39,490 nucleotides of DNA, from contig JADQBC010000018.1 of assembly GCA_016903655.1 (NCBI GenBank), positions 1-39,490 on the forward strand, given 5' to 3'. Shown piece after piece: positions 33,431 to 39,490 of the stretch (positions are counted from its first letter, which is position 1; the number at the start of each line of letters is the position of its first letter). Origin of the DNA: Gomphosphaeria aponina SAG 52.96 = DSM 107014. GTDB lineage: Bacteria; Cyanobacteriota; Cyanobacteriia; Cyanobacteriales; Gomphosphaeriaceae. The notes beneath the pieces were generated by a model. The model had not been told where the DNA came from and made no database searches. It saw nothing but the letters and a program-made list of their open reading frames with translations. Made by a program: the position numbers and the translations under genes.

Positions 33431-35487
33431 AACTCATATCCATTCAATTATGTAACTTTCGGCAATTTTATGGTCAAACCCCACAAATAAAACTGGCTAG
33501 CGGCGCCAAAAACATTACAGTAATTTATGGCAACAATGGGGCGGGAAAAACCACCTTACTCAATGGATTTACTTGGGCATTATACGAAAAATTTACTGCC
33601 GCTTTTGCCTCACATAATTACCTAGTTAATAAAAGAGCAATCAACGAAGTTAATGTAGGTGGATATGTAGAATACTGGGTAGATTTACACTTTGAACATG
33701 ATAATAAACTGTATCAAGTAAAAAGAAAAGGATCTGCTTATTTAGATAAAAACAAAACCCTGCAACATGGCAATAGTAAACTGTTTATGTTAGTAGCAGG
33801 AGATAATGGACGCTGGTATCCACCGCCCCAACAACCAGAAGATATTATTCAGAATATTTTACCCGAAAGTCTTCATCAATATTTTTTCTTTGATGGGGAA
33901 CATATTGACCATATTTTTCGGGATGGAGAAAAAAATAAAATAGCAGAAGATACTAAAGAATTAATTGGGGTAAAAGTTTTAGATCGGGCTATAGAACATT
34001 TAAAAAAAGTTAAGCAATATTTAGGGAAAGAATTAAAAGATATTGGTGATCCAGAAACAAAAAAACTCTTACAGGAGCAAAACAAGAAAGAAGGAGAAAG
34101 CGATCGCCTCTTAGAACGGCAAGAAAAAATCACCCAAGAATTAGCCGAACTAGAAGCAACCAAAAAAGAACTTGCTAACCGCTTGTTAGAGCTAAATACT
34201 GTCAATGAAATTCAAAAAAACAAGCAGAAACTGGAAGCTCAAGAAACAGAAATTAGACAAAAACTGGTAGAAACAGGTAAGGAACTAAAAAACCATATTT
34301 CTGGCAAAGGTTACACCGTTTTTCTCCCAGACTTGCAAACCAAATTCCAGAAAATTATCAATCAGTTACGGGAAAAAGGGGAATTATCTAGTGGCATTAA
34401 ACAACAATTTATTCATCAATTACTCCAACGGCAACGTTGTATTTGTGGGTTAGAATTAAGAGAAGGAAGCGAACATTATCACCAGGTACAAACTTGGCTC
34501 AATCGAGCAGGAATAGCCAATGTTGAAGAAGGAATTATTCGCTTAGAAACCCAAATAGAAGAAGTGCAGAAACAATTACCAGAATTTTGGCAAAAAGTAG
34601 ATACATACCAAGTAAATATCAGTCAATGGCGCTATGAACTTTCCCAAATAGAAACAGAATTAGATGAAATCAAAGATAAGCTGAGAAAATTTCCCGATGA
34701 AGATATTCAACAAATCCAAATCAACTTAGATGGGGTAGAAAAAGAAATCAAAAAAATCACCTTAGAGCAAGGAGCAAATCAGCAAAAAATCACCACCATT
34801 AATCAAGAAGTAGAGGAAATAACCAAGCAAATAACCAAACACAAAATGAAGCAAGACAAGCAAATTTTAGCTCAAAGAAGAATTAAAGCAACCCAAGAAG
34901 CAATGGAGCGGTTAATCGAAGTTAGATCCCGTTTAGAAAGACAATTTCGCCTTTCCTTAGAAAAGCGAGTTCAAGAAATTTTTGCCGCCATTTCCTTTAC
35001 CCCCTATCTTCCCAGAATTAGGGAAAATTACGAATTAGACTTAATCGAAAATACATCAGGAAGAGGAATGTCAGTTGCTGCTTCTACTGGGGAAAATCAG
35101 ATCCTCAGTTTATCTTTTATTGGTGGTATAATGGACAGAGTAAGGGCATGGAGTCAGAAAAATACCCTGATGGGTCCAGATAGCAGTACCTTCCCTATTG
35201 TTATGGATTCCCCCTTTGGCAGTTTAGACGAAATTTATCGGCGACAAGTAGCAAAATCCATTCCCCAACTAGCAAATCAATTAATTGTATTAGTCACAAA
35301 AACTCAATGGCGAGGCGAAGTAGCAACAGAAATGGCACAATATTTAGGTAAAGAATATATCTTAGTTTATCATTCCCCCAAACCCGATTGTCAAGCAGAT
35401 TCCATCGAATTAAAAGGCAAAACTTACCCCTTGGTTAAGAAGAGTGTAAATAATTTTGAATCTTCGGAAATTTTACCCATAGAGTAA
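33427..35487 (+). CDS. DndD/Rad50-like SMC-family ATPase
   Basis: A 686-aa ATPase. The head begins ISIQLCNFRQFYGQTP, with Walker A YGNNGAGKTTLLNG near 34-48. Long coiled coils run about 190-310 and 360-510. Between them is a hook-like segment RCICGLELREGSEHY near 336-350, where CxC replaces the Rad50 CxxC zinc hook, as in DndD. The second half-head has the signature-like ASTGENQILSLSFIGGIMDR near 551-570 and Walker B IVMDSPFGSLDE near 592-603, ending VLVTKTQW. In Dnd systems DndD works with DndC/DndE, but none of those genes are here. It is likely the sensor or motor of the methylase-helicase cassette. Confidence 0.92.
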   Translation: MKLISIQLCNFRQFYGQTPQIKLASGAKNITVIYGNNGAGKTTLLNGFTWALYEKFTAAFASHNYLVNKRAINEVNVGGYVEYWVDLHFEHDNKLYQVKRKGSAYLDKNKTLQHGNSKLFMLVAGDNGRWYPPPQQPEDIIQNILPESLHQYFFFDGEHIDHIFRDGEKNKIAEDTKELIGVKVLDRAIEHLKKVKQYLGKELKDIGDPETKKLLQEQNKKEGESDRLLERQEKITQELAELEATKKELANRLLELNTVNEIQKNKQKLEAQETEIRQKLVETGKELKNHISGKGYTVFLPDLQTKFQKIINQLREKGELSSGIKQQFIHQLLQRQRCICGLELREGSEHYHQVQTWLNRAGIANVEEGIIRLETQIEEVQKQLPEFWQKVDTYQVNISQWRYELSQIETELDEIKDKLRKFPDEDIQQIQINLDGVEKEIKKITLEQGANQQKITTINQEVEEITKQITKHKMKQDKQILAQRRIKATQEAMERLIEVRSRLERQFRLSLEKRVQEIFAAISFTPYLPRIRENYELDLIENTSGRGMSVAASTGENQILSLSFIGGIMDRVRAWSQKNTLMGPDSSTFPIVMDSPFGSLDEIYRRQVAKSIPQLANQLIVLVTKTQWRGEVATEMAQYLGKEYILVYHSPKPDCQADSIELKGKTYPLVKKSVNNFESSEILPIE

Positions 35488-35490
35488 GAG

Positions 35491-35519
35491 TTGACAAGGG
35501 GGACAATGATGGTTAATTG
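35491..35519 (+). promoter_or_regulatory. possible internal promoter before the Hsp70-WD40 gene
   Basis: A perfect TTGACA (35491-35496) lies just after the ATPase stop. At 17 bp spacing the candidate -10 is TAATTG (35514-35519), which is weak. If used, it would give the Hsp70-WD40 gene its own expression within the cassette. No terminator is visible between 35488 and 35582. Confidence 0.3.
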
Positions 35520-35582
35520 TTGAGGCAGAGCCAACTTATGTTAAATTAAAAGAAAAATTATTAGCTAAATTGGAGTAGAGCA

Positions 35583-38138
35583 GTGACAAAAGTAGCCATT
35601 GACTTCGGAACAACCAACACAGTTATATCTATTTTCAACCCAGAAACCCAAACTCCCCAGACAGTAAATATTCCCCAAATAGCCAGAGAAATTACAGGAA
35701 TAAATATCATTCCTAGTCTGGTGTTTGTGGAAAACCCAGAAAGCATTGTTGTGGGAGAAAAAGTGCGCCAGCAGTTTCTCAGGGAAACTCAATCAGCAAG
35801 ATTATTTCAAGCATTCAAAAAAGATTTAATCGCCGAATATCGCTCCCCACCGCGTCAAATTGATGGTTTAACCTACACCCCAGAATTAGTTTGTGAGTTA
35901 TTTCTCCTTAAACTTTGGAATAACTTACTCACCCAAAATATTCAACCTGACCAAGTAATTTTAACTCTCCCTACGGCAGGGTTTAACTCCTATCTCAGTT
36001 GGTTTGAGCAATTTATTAACCGATTAAATATACCAGTAGTAAAAATAATAGATGAAGCCACAGCAGCAGCTTTAGGCTATAGTGTAAATAACCCAGAGTC
36101 ACTGGTATTAGCTATCGACTTTGGTGGAGGAACTCTAGATTTAAGTTTAGTTCATACCCCAAAAGAAAGCCCAGAAAAAGTACTCCAAGGAAAAACTATT
36201 GCCACTGCATCTGCTTACATTGGTGGTGTAGATATAGACAACTGGATCGCCGAAAACTATCTCCAACAAATGGGTTTATCTAGCATATATTTAAAACAGA
36301 GTAACTGGCAAAATTTATTACAGGTAGCAGAAGCTTTAAAAATCCAACTTTCCCAAACCACAGCAGCAAGTGCAACTTGGATTGAGACAGCAGAGAACAT
36401 TAAAGAAATCCATTTAACTCGCACAGAATTAGAGAGAATTTTAGCAGTAAATCAGTTATTACCACAGGTACAACAAGCAATAGATGAAGTTCTGCAAATT
36501 GCCCTCACCAAAGGTATTAGTAAAAATCAAATCGAACAAGTATTATTAGTAGGTGGTAGCTGCATGATACCCGCAGTTCAACAACTAATTATTTCCTATT
36601 TTGGGGCAGATAAAGTCAAATTTGAGCAACCTTTAACAGCAGTAGCCTACGGCGCATTAACATTAGGTAAAGTGGGCAAACGTGCAACCAACCTTAAACA
36701 TAGTTATGCCCTCCGTCTCTGGCAACCAGCAACACAAACCTACTCCTATTTTAGGTTATTTAATCCAGGTACTTCCTATCCCTGTCGCCGTCAAAAACCC
36801 ATAACTTTACAAGCAGCATATAATGGACAACAAAGGTTAAAAATAGATCTGGGGGAACTGATAGAAATTACCAAAGGGGAAGTCACCTATGATGCCCAAA
36901 GTGGCAGAATGAGTAGTGAAGTAGAACAAACTAGCCACTTTCGTCCTCTAGAACATCCTCACCCAGTCTATCTTATCCCCCTTGAACCCCCTGGAGAAAT
37001 CAACCAAGATCGCATTCAAGTTACTTTTGCCATCAATGAACAGGGTACTGTAGTTGCAACAGTTACTGATATCTTGAGAAGACGCATTTTAGTCAATAAG
37101 GGCGTTATCCTGGAAACAGCACCCAGTATTACCCCAACAGCCAATAATCTTCCCCCCGATGCCGCAGTTTTTGGGAGTGAACAAGAAATTTATAGTGAGG
37201 TTGTAGAATTACCTTACCAAAAAGAAGACCTAGTTAAAAACAGCCTCAATTTTGACTTACTATATATCTTGAGAGGACATTCAGGAGCCATCAAAGCGAT
37301 CGCCTTTAGCCCCACAGGGGAAATAATGGCTTCAGGAAGTGAAGATCAAACAATCAAACTGTGGAATTTACACACAAAAACCTATCCCCTTACTTTACAA
37401 CTTCATAAAAAAGCCATTACTTGCCTAGCATTTAGTCCAGATAAACCCCTACTTGCTACGGGCAGTGAAGATACAAGTGTAATTCTTTGGCATTGGAAAA
37501 CAGGAGAAGCGCTCAAAACATTTACAGACCACCACGAGCAAATATTTTCCCTCACATTCAGTTGTGATGGACAAACTCTCGCCAGTGGAGGGTGGGATAA
37601 TTACATCAACCTACGCCAAGTCTATCAACAATCTTTGCCCACCCGATTACCCGCTAATTCAGGAGGCCTAGCACAAATTGCCTTTAGTCTGGATGGACAA
37701 ACCCTAGTGAGTTGCGGCGACAAAACAGTGAATGTTTGGAATTACAAAACCCCCAGATTGCTGCATACAAAAATTATACATTTAGACTTAGTAACAAATA
37801 TAGCCATAAGTCCAGATGGACAAACCCTCGCCACCAGTGGAGGAATGCAAGATCAAACCATTAAACTCTGGCATTTGAGCAGTGGCGAATTACTAAATAC
37901 TTTTTCCCTTAAAAGTTTAACCTCAACCCTTACTTTTAGCCCGGGGGGAGATCTTCTAGTCAGTGCAAATGGGAAAAACATCAATTTTTGGGAAGTAGAA
38001 ACAGGAAAATTACATCACACTATTTTAGCGCAGGGAGCGAATATTATCTGTTTAGCCTTTAGCCCAGATGGAGAGAAACTGGTGAGTGGCAGTGCCGACG
38101 GCATCATCAAAGTGTGGGGCATAAGGAGTACAACTTGA
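35583..38138 (+). CDS. Hsp70-family ATPase fused to a seven-bladed WD40 propeller
   Basis: An 851-aa protein starting at GTG 35583, with GGAG about 8 nt upstream. Residues 1-350 form a DnaK-like actin fold: VAIDFGTTNTVISIF (phosphate 1), LAIDFGGGTLDLSLV near 176 (phosphate 2), and VLLVGGSCMIPAVQQLI near 320 (adenosine). Residues about 360-510 resemble a shortened substrate-binding domain. After a linker, seven WD40 repeats run from about 558 to 849, e.g. LRGHSGAIKAIAFSP, DQTIKLWNL and ADGIIKVWGI. That is a complete propeller. Hsp70-WD40 fusions are found in filamentous and unicellular cyanobacteria, but their role is unknown. The propeller could sense a protein ligand and the ATPase act as a switch. 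It follows the ATPase gene by 95 bp. Confidence 0.93.
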   Translation: MTKVAIDFGTTNTVISIFNPETQTPQTVNIPQIAREITGINIIPSLVFVENPESIVVGEKVRQQFLRETQSARLFQAFKKDLIAEYRSPPRQIDGLTYTPELVCELFLLKLWNNLLTQNIQPDQVILTLPTAGFNSYLSWFEQFINRLNIPVVKIIDEATAAALGYSVNNPESLVLAIDFGGGTLDLSLVHTPKESPEKVLQGKTIATASAYIGGVDIDNWIAENYLQQMGLSSIYLKQSNWQNLLQVAEALKIQLSQTTAASATWIETAENIKEIHLTRTELERILAVNQLLPQVQQAIDEVLQIALTKGISKNQIEQVLLVGGSCMIPAVQQLIISYFGADKVKFEQPLTAVAYGALTLGKVGKRATNLKHSYALRLWQPATQTYSYFRLFNPGTSYPCRRQKPITLQAAYNGQQRLKIDLGELIEITKGEVTYDAQSGRMSSEVEQTSHFRPLEHPHPVYLIPLEPPGEINQDRIQVTFAINEQGTVVATVTDILRRRILVNKGVILETAPSITPTANNLPPDAAVFGSEQEIYSEVVELPYQKEDLVKNSLNFDLLYILRGHSGAIKAIAFSPTGEIMASGSEDQTIKLWNLHTKTYPLTLQLHKKAITCLAFSPDKPLLATGSEDTSVILWHWKTGEALKTFTDHHEQIFSLTFSCDGQTLASGGWDNYINLRQVYQQSLPTRLPANSGGLAQIAFSLDGQTLVSCGDKTVNVWNYKTPRLLHTKIIHLDLVTNIAISPDGQTLATSGGMQDQTIKLWHLSSGELLNTFSLKSLTSTLTFSPGGDLLVSANGKNINFWEVETGKLHHTILAQGANIICLAFSPDGEKLVSGSADGIIKVWGIRSTT

Positions 38139-38209
38139 GTTAATCGTTAATCGTTAATGGTTCATCGTTCATGGAAGAATAATCAACAATCAACAATCAA
38201 CAATCAACT
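38139..38209. repeat. two heptamer tandem repeats
   Basis: Directly after the Hsp70-WD40 stop codon come five units of GTTAATC-like sequence (38139-38173: GTTAATC, GTTAATC, GTTAATG, GTTCATC, GTTCATG). After a short spacer, four units of ATCAACA (the last ATCAACT) cover 38182-38209. The two arrays are roughly complementary (GTTAAT against ATCAAC is imperfect) and could fold back as the shared 3' region of two converging genes. The rpsU stop is at 38212. Confidence 0.9.
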
Positions 38210-38211
38210 AA

Positions 38212-38412
38212 TCAAGACATTTTATTGGAAGTGCGAGTAAAACGCCTTTTACGCCGCCTGGCAATTTCCTTACGTTTTTTCTTTTCTATGGGAGTTTCAA
38301 AATAGCGGATACGTTTGAGATCGGAGAAAATACCAGCTTTAGATACCTCTCGCTTAAATCGACGCAAAGCAGACTCAATACCTTCTTTTTCTCCTACATT
38401 CACTTGGGTCAT
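38212..38412 (-). CDS. rpsU: 30S ribosomal protein bS21
   Basis: A 66-aa very basic protein. [20 protein letters not shown], then [20 protein letters not shown] and [16 protein letters not shown] are the full bS21 sequence with the cyanobacterial start. It binds the 30S subunit near the anti-Shine-Dalgarno region. A Shine-Dalgarno AAGGA lies about 9 nt before ATG 38412. The gene converges with the Hsp70-WD40 gene. It marks the edge of the accessory cassette: housekeeping sequence lies on this side. Confidence 0.97.
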   Translation of the reverse strand: MTQVNVGEKEGIESALRRFKREVSKAGIFSDLKRIRYFETPIEKKKRKEIARRRKRRFTRTSNKMS

Positions 38413-38513
38413 TCTGTTTATTCCTTCTTCATGTTCTTAAGACTTGTCGTTACAACTATATTTTTTGCCAAATGCACTCAGACACCTTACAGTCTAGCAC
38501 GATCTCCCCCAAA

Positions 38514-38637
38514 ATTTGGCGTTGCTGAATTGAAGAATGAAACCTTAAAGTAGCGGAGTTGCCGAGTAGGGAGTGGGGAAAGGATTTAGTAGTATTAATA
38601 TAACTAACATAATTTATTACTCAAAAAACGCAACGCC
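38514..38637. repeat. MITE, family D-like, with unequal ends
   Basis: The left end ATTTGGCGTTGCTGAAT (38514-38530) is identical to the 17-bp end of the MITE at 23946. The right end, CAAAAAACGCAACGCC (38622-38637), shares only GGCGTTGC in inversion but equals the solo end found at 26691-26709. The interior is unlike the 23946 copy. Recombination between two related elements is one explanation. Confidence 0.6.
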
Positions 38638-38725
38638 TTGTATTGACTTTTTCTCCTGGGGCATTAAATTTTATCTTTAACTATATAAACTACAATTTGA
38701 GCGTTTTTATAGAGGAGCAATTTAG

Positions 38726-38754
38726 TAGGCATTAGACGATTAATCATGTATAAT
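38726..38754 (+). promoter_or_regulatory. promoter of the IS607 relic
   Basis: TAGGCA (38726-38731), a 17-bp spacer, and a perfect TATAAT (38749-38754) lie 27 bp before the ATG of the recombinase fusion. The -10 box is as in the IS607-derived promoter at 16738-16743. Confidence 0.5.
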
Positions 38755-38781
38755 TAGATATAAAAATGATAAAGATTTATA

Positions 38782-39237
38782 ATGTCAGAGTATGTCAAAC
38801 TTAAAGAAGCAGCCACTGCTTACAATGTCCACTTTAGAACAATTCTTAATTGGGCACGAACAGGAAAAATCAATTACATTGTCAATGTCTCTGGAGTTAA
38901 ACACTACCAACTCCCAGATAGAGAAATTACAGGCAAAAAGATTATTGGCTATGTACGTGTATCTAGCTATAGTCAAAAACAACATATCCAATCCCAAGCA
39001 GAACTTCTGTTATCTCAATATCCTACTGCTGAAATTATTAAAGTTTATCGGCTCAAAGCCGACAAAAATCAAAGGAAGTTAATCCAAAGTTGGATGAAAA
39101 TCTGCAAAAAAGTCTTTAATGAAGCTATTGAAATTTTGAATACTCATCAAGGTTTTTCTCATTTAGGGATAGGGAAAGGAACTCTCATAACAACAGTTTC
39201 AAACTCTCTCAATGAGAACTTGGTTAAAGAACAATAA
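38782..39237 (+). pseudogene. IS607-type element relic: TnpA recombinase start fused to TnpB start
   Basis: A 151-codon frame. Residues 1-50 are the MerR-like HTH (EYVKLKEAATAYNVHFRTIL). Residues 51-88 are the start of the serine recombinase domain, KKIIGYVRVSSYSQKQ, with Ser of the YxRVS motif, then AELLLSQYPTAEIIK. At VYRLKADKNQRKLIQSWMKI the sequence switches to the N-terminus of TnpB. The recombinase active site beyond this is missing, so the tnpA-tnpB boundary has been deleted in frame. It stops at NLVKEQ; the TnpB reading continues in another frame at 39212. The start is ATG with weak Shine-Dalgarno; a TATAAT promoter lies upstream. Confidence 0.88.
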
Positions 39238-39415
39238 TTACGGGATTCCTGCTAAATTATTGCACAATACTTTACATCGAGCTTATAGAACTTGGGCTAA
39301 TACAAAGCCTGATAAAGAAACTAAATTAAAACCTCCATTCCGCACTTCGAAAAGTAATACGAAATCCCACTTCCGCCTCGCCAGTCAACTAAGCATAATT
39401 ACTCAAGAGCAGTAA
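39212..39415 (+). pseudogene. TnpB fragment in a second frame
   Basis: The frame from 39212 reads MRTWLKNNNYGIPAKLLHNT, then LHRAYRTWANTKPDKETKLK and PPFRTSKSNTKSHFRLAS, which is the TnpB segment that normally follows the N-terminal helices. A frameshift between 39170 and 39212 separates it from the frame at 38782-39237. It ends SQLSIITQEQ with TAA at 39413-39415, far before the RuvC motifs. It is non-functional. Confidence 0.8.
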
Positions 39416-39469
39416 AGACAAAAAGATGAGATAATTTGAGAAAGAAAAGTTAACCAGAAAAGTAAAAAA

Positions 39470-39490
39470 ATGGCTGAAAATCAAGAAATT
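39470..39490 (+). CDS. possible start of a gene running off the window
   Basis: ATG 39470 begins MAENQEI and remains open to the window end. The upstream 55 bp are AT-rich without a clear ribosome binding site. The sequence is too short to identify. Confidence 0.25.

Larger units (their letters stand above)
38413..38781. other. 369-bp interval between rpsU and the IS607 relic
   Basis: It holds the rpsU promoter region, the MITE at 38514-38637 and the promoter of the IS607 relic at 38726-38754. No gene was seen. Confidence 0.6.

Noticed and set aside
33427..35487. DndD of a full Dnd phosphorothioation system
   Set aside because: No DndB, DndC, DndE or DptFGH-like genes accompany it; the neighbours are a Dam methylase and a helicase, so only the ATPase family is shared.

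Overview
The window is chromosomal DNA from an AT-rich, probably unicellular cyanobacterium. The evidence is a ferrochelatase with a C-terminal chlorophyll-binding (CAB/HLIP-like) helix, many HIP1 octamers (GCGATCGC), heptameric short tandem repeats and several cyanobacterial-style MITEs. A relative of Geminocystis, Cyanobacterium or Cyanothece would fit, but that placement is inference.

Positions 1-152 are a perfect-phase octamer tandem repeat. From about 192 to 23450 almost everything lies on the minus strand and forms a surface or extracellular polysaccharide region. It holds a Wzc-type tyrosine autokinase, a Wzt-type ABC ATPase with a C-terminal cargo domain (no permease in the window), a GT11 fucosyltransferase, several GT4/GT2/CgeB-like glycosyltransferases, five or so SAM methyltransferases, and a radical SAM-pyruvyltransferase fusion. 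At the promoter-distal edge (22258-23448) is an RTX calcium-binding protein. The block is heavily remodelled. It contains a tandem glycosyltransferase duplication, two Rpn/DUF4351 relics, a TnpB 3' relic, a truncated IS630-like transposase, two toxin-antitoxin-like pairs, a truncated methyltransferase, MITEs, and a glycosyltransferase split by an IS607-type element that left a HTH-glycosyltransferase chimera.

From 24125 to 30316 the genes look like ordinary chromosome: a methyltransferase, hemH, a DUF4126 membrane protein, glutamate dehydrogenase, a TIGR04282-like transferase, a VOC protein and a membrane GT2. Two clear intrinsic terminators lie here, and one of them is also the C-terminal coding sequence of the converging gene.

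From 30370 to 38138 comes the most interesting part. A MITE abuts a WD40 relic. After it come five co-directional plus-strand genes: Dam-family adenine methyltransferase, superfamily 2 helicase, a 57-aa small acidic protein, a DndD/Rad50-like ATPase (overlapping the small gene by ATGA), and an Hsp70-WD40 fusion. The first four resemble a helicase-methylase-ATPase anti-phage cassette (the Hma type, from memory). The small protein and the chaperone/propeller fusion are the less explained parts. The window ends with rpsU (minus strand) and a decayed IS607 element in which the recombinase is fused to the start of TnpB.
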